From: Dendrocalamus latiflorus
Lineage: Eukaryota > Streptophyta > Magnoliopsida > Poales > Poaceae
Assembly (NCBI GenBank): GCA_017311315.1
Contig: CM029663.1
Span: 22,429,412 to 22,493,411 of the forward strand
DNA length: 64,000 nucleotides
Reading direction: 5' to 3'
Part shown: positions 1 through 12,204 of the stretch, one piece after another
Position numbering within the stretch: position 1 is the first letter of the stretch
How the letters are laid out: each line of letters opens with the position of its first letter
Notes under the pieces: generated by a model
The model's database searches: none
What the model saw: only the letters and a program-made list of their open reading frames with translations
Told to the model about the DNA's origin: nothing
Made by a program: the position numbers and the translations under genes

Positions 1-2932
1 TGTGGGTTTATTGTCCACGAGAAACCATGCTTTCGCAAAGATGATCTCGCAGATCATTCGCATCAGAAAATATCTTCCCTGATCATCACATAAAGTCCAT
101 CAGAATGGACAACACCGGAGAATTTACTTCAAAGGTATTTGATGATTATTGCATGGTGATGGGAATTACAGTTGATCATTTTGTACCGCATGTCCATACC
201 CAAAATGGTTTGGCAGATGCATTAATCAAGAGAATTAAATTTATTGCCTGACCCTTTTTGCAGAATTGTAATTTGCCAGCTACATGTTGGGGACACGCAG
301 TCCTACATGCAACGAATCTCATCAACTTTAGAGCATCGGCCTACAACATCCATTCACCTATGCAACTAGCGCAAGGGTCAGCACCGAAAATTTCTCATAT
401 CAGGAGGTTTGGATGCAAGGTTTATGTACCTATACCCCCTCCACAGCGTACTGCAATGGGCTCTCTCCGTAAGACTGCGATATACGTTGGTTATGAGACT
501 GCATCCATAATCAGGTATTTAGAACTCATGATGGGAGATTTGCATACTGCTCGCTTCGCTGATTGCATTTTTGATGAGAATAATTTTCCAACATTAGGGG
601 GAGGAAATCAACCCCTTGATGAAAAATGTTGGGACATTATGTGGCAAGCCACGGGAATCCATGCACATGACCCGCGCACTTGTGAAGCAAATAAAGAGGT
701 CCAGAAGATCATTGACTTGCAAATATTAGCAAATCAGCTGGCTGATCACTTTAGTGATTTGAAGAACGTGACTAAGTCGCATGTGCCTGCACGCAATGCA
801 CCGGAGAGGGTTGAAATACCAAAGAAAGCAGAAAGTATCCCTAATCCTATCCAGAGGCCTCAGAATAAAGGGACGAGAACTCCGGCTCCTCGAATCCCAA
901 GTAACCGGGGACGCCCGGTGAAGAAGGATAAGGACTTATCATAGCCGATCACTGAAGTTCCCCAGAACGAGAAGGGGAGCCGGTTGAGACCTAGCACGAG
1001 TATGACACCTTCAGAAAAGGGCATACCGGATTTGAATGTCCCCGTAGAAGAAGAAATCGGCATGGATGTGTGCACATACATCGGAGCCGAAAAACTAAAG
1101 GGACTTACCACCACAATTGAAAGAAGCGATGTGATAGGAGAAGCTCCAGGAGAAGCAATCGCTCCAGAAGAAGCAACTTATGAAGAAATAGCTATAAATT
1201 ATGTGCACACGGGAGAGTCCATGAATAGGACAACAACCAATATTGATATCTACTTCGCAAAGAAAATTGCCATAATCATCGATCTTGATCCCGAGCCTGC
1301 ATCTCTCACTGAGTGTATGAAAAGATCAGATTAGGAAGATTGCAAGAAGGCAATATAAACTGAATTACTATATCTGAATAAAAGAGAGGTGTTTGGGCCC
1401 GCATGCCACACACCTCCCCATGTACACCTTGTAGGACATAAGTGTGTATTTGTCTGAAAGAGAAATGAAATAAACGAAGTAGTGAGATACAATGCAAGAC
1501 TGGTAGCACAAGGTTTCACTCAACGTCCAGGAGTTGATTATGAAGAAACCTACTCCCCAATCATGAGTGGAATTACCTTTAGATATTTGATCTCAATGGC
1601 AGTGAACTTGAATCTAGAAATGAAATTGATGGATGTGGTAACTGCATACCTTTATGAAAACTTGGATTCGGAAATTTATATGAAGGTCCCTAAAGGAATC
1701 CCTCTCCCGAACCAAGACGAAGCAAATAGAAATCTATACAGTGTGAAACTCAGAAAATCACTGTACGGACTGAAATAATCAGGCAGAATGTGGTATAATC
1801 GCTTAAGCGACTTTCTCTGCAAGAAAGGCTACACGAACAATGAAGACTGTCCCTGTGTGTTTATACAACGATCCCAGAATGGATTTTGTATAATCTCACT
1901 GTATGTAGATGATCTGAATATCATCGGGATAATGGAAGACATAAAAGAAGCAAGTTGTTACCTGGATTCGAAATTTGAAATGAAAGATTTGGGCAAAACC
2001 AAATTCTGCTTAGGCCTGCCGCTCGAGCATGTCCCTAAAGGAATATTAGTACATCAGTCGGCCTATAACCAGAATGTGTTAGAAAGGTTTGGCTTTGAGA
2101 AGGCATACCTATCAAAAGTACCAATGATCGGGAGGTCTTTACAACAAGAAAAAAAATCCTTTCCGACCTAGGGAAGAGGGGGAGGAAGTGCTGGGACCAG
2201 AATTCCCTTACTTAAGTGCAGTTGGAGCACTTATGTATTTAGCAAACTACACCAGACCGGACATTGTATTTGTCGTGAATCTGTTAGCAAGGTATAGTGC
2301 AGAATCTATCAAAAGGTATTGGCAGGGAATAAAGGATATCTTCCGATACCTCCAAGAAAGTAATGACCTTGGATTGTTCTACAGAAAGAATCAAGATTTG
2401 AACTTGATTGACTATGCAGATGCTGGGTACCTGTCAGACCCGCATACTGCAAGGTCACAAACATGCTATGTATTCCTGTGTGGTGGAACTGCAATTTCCT
2501 GGAAATCGTCTAAGCAAAGTCTTAACAACTTCGATGAACTACTTAGAAATTATAGCACTGTATAAAGCCGCACGAGAATACGCTTGGCTCCGACGAATGA
2601 TTCACCACATCCAGCAGTCATGTGGGATGAATATTGTGCAAGCCCCCATAATTATCTATGATGATAATGCAGCTTGCGTTGCATAAGTGCAGACGGGCTA
2701 TGTGAAGAGTCATCTCACAAAGCACATCAACCCTAAGTTCTTCTATACTCATGAATTGCAAAAGATGGTTGAGGTTAAAGTACTGCATACTAAGTCATGT
2801 GAAAATCTAACAGATTTGTTCACTAAGTCACTCTCTGTATCTAGCTTTGAAAGGTGCGTACGAGGAATTGGAATGATGAGACTTAGAGAAGTGCAGAATT
2901 CAGGGGGAGACTTCTCTCAAGCTCGTTATTAA
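1..2932 (+). pseudogene. Degenerate copia pol (integrase, RT, RNase H)
   Basis: Broken polyprotein remnant. An integrase-core stretch (DNTGEF, then QNGLADALIKR) lies at about 110-240 and is followed by a stop at 249-251. The integrase C-terminal region follows at 258-944, including the copia-type block RRFGCKVYVP. The reverse transcriptase is spread over 1482-2171 in several segments: YNARLVAQGFTQRPGVDYEETYS begins near 1485, and the catalytic YVDD sits near 1905. The RNase H region is at 2188-2932 (YADAGYLSDPHTARSQ and AISWKSSKQS). At least six stops or frame changes separate the pieces. The reading frame continues upstream of base 1. No product is expected. Confidence 0.9.
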
Positions 2933-3159
2933 ATCTTGATCATGAAGATCAAGTATCCAAAAGAATAAATCCTGAAGATTGAATGAAATTGGGTGAATTG
3001 TACTCTTTTTCCCTTGATAAGTTTTCCTGAAGTTTCTTGACCAAGGTTTTTAATGAGGCAATTCGTGCATCGCAACATAACATGTATCATGTACTCCTTC
3101 TCCGAATTTTCCCACGGGGTTTTTATGAAGTTTTGACGAGACATAAAGGTGTTGGATGA

Positions 3160-3174
3160 GTGCCCAAGGGGGAG
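3160..3174 (+). other. Polypurine tract of A1
   Basis: A purine-rich run with a G cluster (AAGGGGGAG) directly precedes the TG of the 3' LTR. This is the expected primer site for plus-strand DNA synthesis, and the two sister elements have the same tract on the minus strand. Confidence 0.8.
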
Positions 3175-3420
3175 TGTTAGGAAACCTGGGCCTGAGCCGG
3201 AAGCCTTGGCCCATGGTGGGCACATCACCGGTAGACTATAAATAAGGAGTCGTTCTGGCAGATTTTGTATACATGTAATTAGAAAAGTAATAAATAAAGA
3301 TCAGGAGTTCTCTCTACCTCTCTGCATTTTCAATCTATTATTCTGTCTTCTATGATTGATCTTATTTCACATTAAGCAGAGAAATCGATTAGATTGGTCG
3401 CCAACGATGGTTCCTTAACA
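3175..3420 (+). repeat. 3' LTR of copia A1
   Basis: The 246-bp LTR begins TGTTAGGAAACC and ends TTCCTTAACA, giving the TG...CA ends. It contains a TATA-like ACTATAAATAAGG near 3235 and resembles the LTRs of B1 and B2 over its length, including the block CTTGGCCCATGGTGGGCAC near its start. Confidence 0.88.
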
Positions 3421-4000
3421 GTGTTTATCTCCAAATCACAAAATCGCGACAATTGGCTACCCTCCCTGGGAAGGATTAACGCCACTACCTAGCTCTAGAA
3501 ATAGCGACATCTGACCCTAGTTTCTAAATCAAATGCGGTCTGCAATCATGTCTTCTCTGGCCCAACTGACGTACATGCCGACATGCCATATCGCCACTCT
3601 TTGCCAAAAGCCGGAAAATGCTAATGATGAAGGGATAGATCACCAGGTTCTACCATTATTGTAGCTAGTTATGTTTGTATATTGCTGTCAAATAGTTGTC
3701 CCCAATAACATTGTGTAGCAACTGTTGTAGGGGATTAGATAAGATGTGATTAGTGGTGTAATATGTAACAGCTCCTTTTGCAGTCACTTTTTTCCTTTTT
3801 TTTTGTGTGACCCGTACGTGATGCTAACACGTACTCGGAGACAACGGAAGCTTTCTGCGTCCAGCCGTAGCTGGCGGATAAACGGAACGGGGTGCTGAGG
3901 AGGGTGATGCGAACCATATCCGGATATCCATAACACGTCAGGTGGATTGGCCCGGGGCCATGGCTGACGCCAGGACGATACAGGTGGTGCTCCAAAGGGC
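3421..4000. other. Intergenic, no recognised gene
   Basis: Unique-looking sequence downstream of the A1 LTR. A short open stretch around 3560-3660 translates without stops but matches nothing I recognise. No RNA gene or clear promoter is visible. Confidence 0.5.
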
Positions 4001-4003
4001 TTA

Positions 4004-4630
4004 GAGTATCCACAACACTTCAGGATGGACAGTAGCCCTGTGATGCCACGTTGAAGGCGAGCTTCGTGGAGGAGAGAGAGCGTGAGGGTGTTGGCTTGCA
4101 GTGGTGTCAGAGGAGCTTGGCAAAGCTGCGGGTGCTCGAGAAGAGAGCAAGTGGTTCGGGTGGAGAGAGAAAGCTCAAGGACGTCGTCATTGCGCCGCCG
4201 TGTCTGTGCTCCTCCTTGCCACAGCCTACTACAGCCTCCTGGCCTACCATGTCCTCGCCTCCATCATCATCTGGTTCGCCTCCTCGCTCATCCTCGTGCC
4301 CTCCTCCGCTACCAGCGGCGACGTCTCCGTCGGCCGCGGCCGCCTCCTCCCCGACCAAGAACCGCCTGAAGAACCCACCTTGGACCCCTGCCCCCACCTC
4401 CTTCCTCCCTCGCAGCCAGAACCCAACCCCGCCGCTCCCAAACCCGTCAGATCCGATCACTCCTCCCATCAAATCGCCGGTTCCTCGATAGCCACCGCAG
4501 GAGGCGACGGCTTCCGGGACAGCTGTTCCGGACAGCGGCGAGAGGGAGGAAGATGTCGACGAATGGATTAACCAAGAAATGGAGCTTCTCTAGCGGGCAG
4601 ATGGTGAAGCACCCTTCACTGTGGATACCC
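4004..4630. mobile_element. Candidate PIF/Harbinger-like element with captured gene sequence
   Basis: The segment is bounded by short inverted ends, GAGTATCCACA on the left and TGTGGATACCC on the right (one mismatch), each flanked by the trinucleotide TTA (4001-4003 and 4631-4633). A TTA duplication with G-rich inverted ends is the signature of PIF/Harbinger elements. The interior is GC-rich and codon-like, unlike the AT-rich flanks, and contains a protein-like ORF rather than transposase. It therefore looks like a Pack-type element carrying host exon sequence. The inverted ends are only about 11 bp, so chance cannot be excluded. Confidence 0.5.
4101..4571 (+). pseudogene. Gene fragment with two hydrophobic segments
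   Basis: An open frame of about 156 residues starts with a plausible ATG. It has a charged N-terminus, then a strongly hydrophobic stretch at residues 32-66 (SVLLLATAYYSLLAYHVL followed by ASIIIWFASSLILVP) that could span a membrane once or twice. A Pro/Ser-rich tail follows. After the tail another frame reads EEDVDEWINQEMELL before a stop, suggesting a frameshift in an originally longer acidic C-terminus. I do not recognise the family. Its position inside inverted ends suggests a captured fragment and not a working gene, but a small intact gene cannot be ruled out. Confidence 0.4.
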
Positions 4631-4633
4631 TTA

Positions 4634-5073
4634 TAAGTCTAGACTTTTGATTTTTCACTGTACCGATTAAAAATATATTGTAACTGCTATTAGTTTTTTC
4701 TGTGTAACTAAATTAAAAAAAGTTATAGCACTACAGATAATACAAAGGAATAAGAGAAAAAACAAAAACTTAGAAAACTAAAAATAAAATTAAGAAGCTT
4801 GAAATTTGAAGCGAAGGGTGTTGGAGCAGGGCCGAAGACGAGCGGCACGCCATTCGGCTTGGGCTCGCGCCGTTCCCAGCTTCTCCTGTGCCACATGTGG
4901 TGGTGCGGATGACGAGGAAGCACGGCCGTGCGCCCGCTCTGCCTTCGTCTCGCTTTCTCACCAAACGCCGCGCGGTGTTTTCGCTGGTTTTGTCGCGACG
5001 CCGAGCATTTCCTTGCGATGGATTGGATGACGGATTCATGTTCCCTGGTCGAGCTGAATGAGAGCCAACGTGC
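4634..5073. other. Intergenic, no recognised gene
   Basis: AT-rich up to 4800, then a GC-richer stretch at 4806-5040 with short overlapping ORFs on both strands and no recognisable domain. Nothing else is visible. Confidence 0.45.
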
Positions 5074-5081
5074 GACTCGAG

Positions 5082-5615
5082 TAGGGATGGTAATCGGGCG
5101 CGACGGGTATGGGTAATGCTCGTCTATACTCGTACTTGTGATCCTGATTTATGCCTACGGGCATACCCACGAAGGACAACGGGTGAAGAACCTCGCTCAT
5201 ACCCGTCGCCCGTGGGTACCCGTCGTCCGTGGGCATGCCCGTTTACCCGTGAACTAAATCACTATCTAAGAGTTGAACTAATGACAAGTATATATAAGCA
5301 GCAGTTGTTGCTAGAAAATATAATAGCTATCAAAAAAGTTTATAACAATCAATAGCAATTAGAGATATGCAAAAATTTATAACAATCAATATCAATTAGA
5401 GATATTGCTATGACCGCACCACCTGTCAATCTATATCGTGGGTAAACAGACGGGGCAGGTACAGGTGGAGCTTATCTATACTCGTGTCCGTTTACCCAAC
5501 GGGTAGAGTGTTCCCCCATTTCCATACCCGTGGGTAAAGAAAATATTTCATACCCAACTCTATTAGAATATTTACTCACAGATATACGAATAAAAGGGCA
5601 CAATTGCCATCCTTA
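5082..5615. mobile_element. Non-autonomous hAT element
   Basis: A 534-bp element with imperfect inverted ends, TAGGGATGGTAAT on the left and ATTGCCATCCTTA on the right. A perfect 8-bp target-site duplication, GACTCGAG, lies at 5074-5081 and 5616-5623. The 8-bp duplication and the TAGGGATGGCAA-type ends are characteristic of hAT transposons. The interior has no transposase. It contains many copies of ACGGGTA and TACCCGT in both orientations, which are likely subterminal transposase-binding motifs. Confidence 0.85.
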
Positions 5616-6169
5616 GACTCGAGAGGGTTGAGAGATGGGTGTCCCGTTGATCACCAGCCGGCTAGTTAATTGCAAACAGCTCACGGTCTAAAAATGATGA
5701 TCGACTTTTGTAGCGTACGCATGTCTTCTGCGTAATGTAAGTTCAAAATTTATCAAATGCATAGATTAAAGAGATGTTAAATTTTTTTAAAAAATAATAT
5801 TATTAAATCATACATATACTTCTATTAAATAGTATATTACAACTACTTACTTATTTTTTCAGCATTAAAATAGAGATATATGATAAAAATTATAATAACT
5901 ATAGATTTGATATTTACAATAGATTTATATTATAAAATGATACTTTCAAGAATGAGAATTTATATTGTGGAACGAAAAGGTACTCTATAAAACAATGTGG
6001 AGTTTCCACTGCGAATGAAAGAGTGATCTCAGTCCGCGAATACATTTACTATAGACCAGTGTTTTGTATGAATGCAATGAGTGCATACTTTTTTTCCCCT
6101 TTTTTGGAAAACAGGCTTGTCACACCTAGTTTCAGATTTTTTAAGTTTCTTTGTACTTGGTTCATTCTT

Positions 6170-6365
6170 TTCAGTTTATGATTTATTACTTTATCTGAAT
6201 AAACAAACAAAATAATTTTTTCACCATTTCAAAGCGGTTTATCGGGATAGCCTTTTCGAAACAGTTTATCGGTATTCCGTTCGTTCGCACAAGCGCTCGT
6301 CTAAGACTAAAAGTCATTAGTCACAGTCATAAATCATAAGCTACAGTCGAAAAGAACGTACCTAG
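6170..6365. repeat. AT-rich MITE-like repeat, copy 1
   Basis: Shares the blocks GTTTATCGGGATA, AGTTTATCGG and a CATAAATCATAAGCTACAG-type end with stretches at about 27355-27585 and 37640-37765. The three copies are diverged and their exact ends are unclear. No coding capacity. Confidence 0.5.
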
Positions 6366-6939
6366 AAACCAGTGCCAAGCAAATGCTTCTTCAATTGAAG
6401 TTAAAGCCCATCTATTGAAACAAGTTATAAGCTGTTGAAGAGGGAGGTGCTTCTAATGTTGTGGCAGATGTAGAACGAAAATGATTAGAGCTACCGTGCA
6501 TATCATATGTCTATAGAGTCGATGGACATTAACTGCGGGGTGCACACCTATACATATGTGAGTTTTGATAAGGTAAAACAAAATTAGACCCGATGTCCTG
6601 TGCACCCAAGCTTCATATAGATTCGCCCTAACCCTACCACCAATTGTCGATATAAGTTGAACTATTTAGATTCCAAACTAAGCTTCCTTTAAAACATGAC
6701 ATCTTCGATGGTATTCTGAACTAAGCCAATTGTTGACAATTCGGATGATAAACATTGGAAAACGAAGAATTCCAGTCATGCTAGGTTAAGAACCGTAACA
6801 TTTTTTCCTTTCAGTCTCTTAAGTCTAGATATATGATCTCTGTGTTCATCGTCCAACTTGGCAGCTGGCGGAGGAAGCTAATCTTCTATTATTATATACT
6901 AAAAGTTGATAATAGGTAAATTAGAGTTTCTAAGAAAAA

Positions 6940-7265
6940 AGATAAATATGCTAGAAATTCTCATAAAAAGTAAAATATTTAACCTTTAATTTGATGGGTT
7001 CTAATTTTAAAGGCATAGATTTGATATTTGGCTTAGAGATATAAGAATCTATTTATATCTATATTAATTATACATTTAGAGAAAGATCTAATCATCAATC
7101 AAGCAGACCTGAGTTATCACGGCTCAAATTAGAAGAAAGAGTTCATATCAAGTACAATCCAAATTAAAAGAATTTCTGATAGATGTTACCTGATAAATGA
7201 GAATAACTACTAGAAGTTCTCACAAAAAGAAAAGGCATCTAGCGCTTAATTATATGGACCATTCT
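6940..7265. repeat. Diverged direct duplication
   Basis: A block of about 50 bp at 6945-7005 (core CTAGAAATTCTCATAAAAAG) recurs at about 7205-7262 (core CTAGAAGTTCTCACAAAAAG), followed in both cases by a related AT-rich stretch. Its origin is unknown. Confidence 0.4.
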
Positions 7266-8106
7266 TATGATTAACAAATCATAACCAATTATTTTTCTTG
7301 ACCTATGGAAGTGTGTATGAACTTGATATGTATGCACGTATAGTTGGAGAACTCCTGTATAAAATTAAGACACATGATACTAGAGATAGAATTGAGCTCA
7401 AGTGATCCACTCATAGGTATGAACTTGCCTATAATATCTATTATAATTTGCATTCTTTTAAATGTATTAATATGGATATAACTAATGCCTCTATTATTGT
7501 AGTTGTCAATTAAAAATTATAAAGAACAATATTTTCTTCCAAAGATATAATCTATATTCTTTGCTTTAACATATACTACTATACATTAATATCACAATGA
7601 AACCAATTCTACAAACATGAAAATTAAATTGACTTGATAACGTTTTAAAATACTAATATTTGAATTATTTCATGTGATTTGTGACTCTTTATTTTCTGCA
7701 TGTAATTCCTTTATTATTCATCACATATGTTAACGATCGAGTCGCCGATCTTACGAAATTATATGAGAAAGGTGGCTGAATTCCTTAGGACAAAATGAGG
7801 ATGCTCTTTATTACTTGCAAAGGTTTGAAACTAGTCTTAGCCTCTATATTTTTCCTACTAGAAGAATATGACTTGCCCTATCTACTTGACTCTCTTATCT
7901 GTGATTGATTGTTGAATTGCTCTGATTGGAATTGTCTTGTGTCCCTGAATTGAATTCAATTGTCCTTATGTCTTCTCTCGTCAACCCTTAAATACCATTG
8001 AAGGGACGTCAGTAATCCGCCTGGGAAGCCTTATGGAACCAACACGTCCAAGAGAGAACGCTTGACATCGGTTGCTATTAGTGGGAGATGAACACGTGTG
8101 GTATAA

Positions 8107-8459
8107 GAGCAACTCCAGCAGTAGCTCTCAAAACAGGACCCCTATTTTTTATTTGAGGGCTCTCCCTACTTTTGAGGGCTCTGTTTTTTTGGGCTACACT
8201 CCAGCAGAAGCCCTCAAAACAGGACCCTCAAATTCATTCTTAGAGGGGATGACACATAGGACCCACCCTCATCCTCATCCTACTTTTGAGGGCCGAGGGG
8301 CAAAAAACTCACTCCAGCAGGGCCCCTACTTGAGCCCTCAAAAGTAGGGGGCCCCTACTTTTGAGGGCTCAAGTAGGGGTCCTGCTGGAGTGAGTTTTTT
8401 GCCCCTCGGCCCTCAAAAGTAGGATGAGGGCTCAAGTAGGGGCCCTGCTGGAGTTGCTC
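8107..8459. mobile_element. PIF/Harbinger-type MITE, copy 1
   Basis: A 353-bp element with perfect 15-bp inverted ends GAGCAACTCCAGCAG and CTGCTGGAGTTGCTC, and the trinucleotide TAA on each side (8104-8106 and 8460-8462). The interior is built from many copies of CCCTCAAAA and TTTTGAGGG in both orientations, so the transcript would fold strongly. The element at 45770-46738 has the same ends and interior motifs. Confidence 0.85.
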
Positions 8460-8462
8460 TAA

Positions 8463-8762
8463 CTATAAGACAATTGTTATCAGAGAGGTAGGGCTGAAGC
8501 ATTGTGCTATTTGGGTTCGATAGAACACGTGTCTTATCTGTTGCACAAAAAGAGTCCCCTAGAAATGAGCCAAAGTACCAGTTCATAAATCGTCCGAGTA
8601 GTTTATTTATCAGGTAGAGTGTATGATAAATCTCCAACCAACTCGAGGGACAGCTACAGAAAGCTTACGACCACGAAGGTCTTTACGGCCTTAATTAAGT
8701 ATTAAAGCTATATTTAGGACTTATTCGATCCTTATCAACATATGTATTATTAAGCTAATTAA
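8463..8762. other. Intergenic, nothing recognised
   Basis: No coding or structural signal that I can support. Confidence 0.5.
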
Positions 8763-8979
8763 GGCGGTGTTTGGGACTGCTCCACAAACTCTGCTCCACG
8801 AATTCTACCGTGGAGCAGCTCCACAAAAAACCTAGAGTTTGTGGAGTACCCCTTTAGGTGCTCTCACAACTCCACCTTTTTTTTTCCTCGAACAGAGTGC
8901 GTGGAGCTGAACCTGTTTGGCTAAAAAACATAGAGCAGAGCTGAAAAACGTGGAGTGGAGCAGTCCCAAACACCCACTT
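8763..8979. mobile_element. Short inverted-repeat element (MITE-like)
   Basis: About 215 bp with inverted ends of about 20 bp: GTGTTTGGGACTGCTCCAC on the left and its complement GTGGAGCAGTCCCAAACAC on the right. TGGAG and CTCCA motifs repeat inside. The duplicated target is not clear, so the superfamily (Tourist-like or hAT) is left open. Confidence 0.7.
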
Positions 8980-9731
8980 TAAAAATGATACCCATGTGCA
9001 CGGATCACCGTGCTTGTTAGGTAAAACATGCCAATTAGGACTACATGTTTGGCGTACATGCATGCACGCATATGCAGGGTATAACTCTGTTTTTTGCTTG
9101 GGGCCTAGTCGATCTTGTGTTGTCCATCTCCTTGTCTTCTTTAGAATCCCACGCAAGTGATTTTCAAAGAAGTTACAGAATCACACTCATGCTTTGGGTG
9201 CGAATTGTGCTAATCAGTTCTGTTTCGTTTTGCTTGGAATGCAAAAATTTTCAAGGAATCTTTTTTTTTGGCTTTAGAAAATGTCTTGATCTTTAGTGTA
9301 AAATTCTATTAATACATATCTGTGTGCTGGAAGCGTACCCTAATTTGTTAATGCGGCTAACATGAACGTAGGACCTACCATTTACTGAAGTAATATTGGT
9401 TGTGCTGTTAAGACAGCACGTAAGAGCTAGCCCCAAATGGAGGGCAGAAACAAGGCTACTATCGTCGCTAATTTGCTCCCATTATTTTTTTAAATTTTCT
9501 CCAGAGGCGTGCTATCTTCTCCCAACCAAAATAACGGGGCCAAGAAAAGCGACGTCATACGTGATCCACATGCTGTTACCGCCACGCAAGGGCAATAGTA
9601 TATCCTCCATTGGCGGCAATACATTTATGCGTGCATATACGCACAATCTGACCATCTCATCTCGACAATATAGTGTAGGTTAGGAGACTGGAACAACCAA
9701 CATGTCTTAGAAAAAACCAAGAAGAGAGGTA
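8980..9731. other. Intergenic, no recognised gene
   Basis: Only short ORFs without recognisable domains. No repeats or RNA genes were seen. Confidence 0.5.
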
Positions 9732-10387
9732 ACAGCGGTTAATGTCCGAGTCCAAACCGGACAAACTACGTGACAGCTGAAAAACCCCAAAAATTCAAAC
9801 CAGAAAATTTCTGTGCTTTTTGCTGGATTTTTGAGTGAAATTTGAAAACTTTCCCTTTCGGGAAAGTTCTCCCCGGAATCCGCCTTCCTCTTTCGGCCTT
9901 TCCGTTTTCTCCTTTGCTTGACGCATTTGCTCTTTCCCGCCTCCCTCTTTCTCCCGCGCCCCAGCGCCTTCCCCTCCTTTTTCCCCCCGCTGGCGCCCTC
10001 CCTCCGCTCCTTCCTTCTTCCGCAGCGCCTCCCCGCTCGCTCCTCCCGCTAGCGCCCGCGGCCGCACCGCCTCTCCGCGCCCTCGGATTCCTCCGCGCCC
10101 GCGCCCCCGACAGCCCCGGTCCGGAGCCGACCGCACCCCTGTGCACGCGTCACCTCGCTCCTGCCCTGGTCCCGCCTGCCAGTCGCCGCCCCTCCCCTCC
10201 GCCGCGCGCGGACGCTCCCTCGCCCGTGCCCGCCCTCACCTGCTCCTGTCTCGTCGCCTTTAAGTGCTACAGGGCCGGCGTCACCCCAGTCACCTCCATC
10301 CCGCAGAAGAGACTCCCCAACCACTCCGGTTGACCCCGGCGCGCGCTCGTTGCCTTCTCCCCGAAGGTTGCGCCCCTCCCGCTCGGG

Positions 10388-10395
10388 TATAAAGC
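10388..10395 (+). promoter_or_regulatory. TATA-like box of the old LTR
   Basis: TATAAAGC lies within a GC-rich context, in the same relative place as the TATAAAAG box in the Tekay LTRs. Confidence 0.45.
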
Positions 10396-12204
10396 CCCTC
10401 ACCTCGGCTCCACATTCTTCTTCTCCTTCCCGAGCTCCCCCACTGCCCGCAAACACCTCCCACCACTCCCCAGTACCTCCTCGCGCAACCGATTGAAGTG
10501 CCATTGCCCAGAGTGCCGCCGCCATCTCCCCCTGCGCCGGCGACCCACTGGAGTCAATCTCCCGCCCCCACCCTCCATCTCTCAATTACTTTCGCTCAGA
10601 GCATCACCTTGGTGTGCTAATTACATTAGTGAACTCCATTTGGCAGGTGATCGCCCGTGGAGTTCCGGCACCGCAGCCCCTTCTCCGGCCGCCGCCCTCT
10701 CCCGTGGCCAGCTCGTTTGGGAGCTCCCCAGCTGACGCCACCACCGCCACTGTAAATCTCTAGCTCCCCTCACCGTGAAACCGCCCCCGATTCGGCCCCT
10801 AACGGCTCCGGTGACCCCTTCCCCGCCGGAGAGCCGAAACCACCCCCATCTCCCTCCCGCTCTCTCCTCTGACTCCCTCACCTTCCAACCACCCAGAATG
10901 AGTCCCCCTCTCGAAGACACGCCCGCCGGTGCCCTTGGTTGCCGCCGACGAGCCTCCCTGCGCCCAGACCACTCTCGCCGCCGTGGCCAGTCCTGCGGGC
11001 GCCTCAGCGGCTGGAGGTAGAAGACGGGGAGACGTGGCCCCATCTCGTCCGCCTGTTCCTCCCGTCGCCTTATAACGTCGGCCACCCGATGGCGACACCC
11101 CTCGACCGTCGGATCTTCGTAAACTCCTCCCCTCCTGTTCGTTCGATCAAACCGTACCGATTCGGCCGCCCTCGTCATATCGCTGCCGTCCGATCGCCCT
11201 ACCCCGCATCACGTCCGCCCGCTCCCTCGCCATCCCGCCCGTCCAGCTTCGCCACGCGTCGCCCATCCGTCGGGACGGGGCGCGCGCACGGGCCTCCGGC
11301 CGAGCGCGTGCGTGGGCCGCTTCTCCCCGGCCTGCTTCGTCCCCGCGCGCGTGCGTTTAAACTCTGGGCCGGGCTGCACTGTAGCAAGCGGCCGGGCCGG
11401 TTACTGTTCATCCGATTTTTCCCGGGATTAATCATTTCCAAAATCCAGAAAAATCCAAATAAATCCTAGAAAATCACAGAAAATTCCAAAAATTCCCAAA
11501 TTTCACCACTTTGCTCCAAATAATATCCTTGACCCATTTGTAACCTCCATTTCTCCAAATTCATCCCAGATAAATTCCTAAAATTCCATTTGGAGATTTA
11601 TGCATTTTACTCCTTTTTGATTAGTTTATTTTTCCCTCGCTTGATTAGTCTCAAGCTGGACTTATTTATTTTCTGTGTTTGCGCTAGTGTCGGAGATCCC
11701 GGAAGCTCAAGTGCAGTCGCAGGATCCAGGAGCTTCTACGTTCGAGCTAGCTGAGATCATCCAGATTGACGGCAAGTCACAAGTCCTTGATCATATTGCA
11801 ACCCATGTTGTCTAATTATGTTATTATGCTATTTGCATTATACTAATTGTGAAATGTTAGTTCGAAAATAAAATAAAGTGTTTAGAATGACATGTTATGT
11901 AGTTAAACCTACCACTGTTAAATGCCATGTTAAACTTGTAGCCATGCCTTTGTAACCCTAGAAATAATTAGTTGTTAATCTAGAAAATTGTAGGATATTA
12001 TCATCATGCAAAAGTCTTACACTAATAAGGTCGTGGCTGTGGAGCCAATAGAATTTGGAAAACCCGACTCTAAGGTAGGGTGGTATGGGACACCGTATCT
12101 TAGAGCGGAGAGTGCCGGCGTGCAAGGTAGGGTAAGGGGGAGTGGAAACCGCAAGACGGTCCTCGCTAATCTTTTACCCTAGGTTTGGAGAAGGGTAAGG
12201 GTGA

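Larger units (their letters stand above)
1..3420 (+). mobile_element. Ty1/copia LTR retrotransposon A1, 3' part
   Basis: This is the 3' portion of a Ty1/copia element on the plus strand, entering the window inside its integrase domain and ending with a 246-bp 3' LTR. The domain order integrase, reverse transcriptase, RNase H, polypurine tract, LTR is that of Ty1/copia. The coding region is broken by many stops and frameshifts, so the copy is dead. The two minus-strand elements at 27693-34446 and 38141-42444 belong to the same family: protein segments, polypurine tracts and LTR ends match closely. The 5' end is outside the window, so no target-site duplication can be checked. Confidence 0.93.
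5624..8103. other. AT-rich intergenic DNA, no recognised gene
   Basis: About 2.5 kb with no coding signal. It includes a MITE-like repeat at about 6170-6365 and a diverged direct duplication described separately. Confidence 0.6.

Noticed and set aside
6880..7740. Helitron, because of a TCTTCTATTATTATATACTAAAAG-like start
   Set aside because: No CTRR end with a preceding hairpin could be found, and the start alone is too AT-rich to be decisive.
10049..11469. Several long overlapping ORFs on both strands
   Set aside because: They fall in the GC-rich section of the old gypsy LTR, where stop codons are rare by composition.
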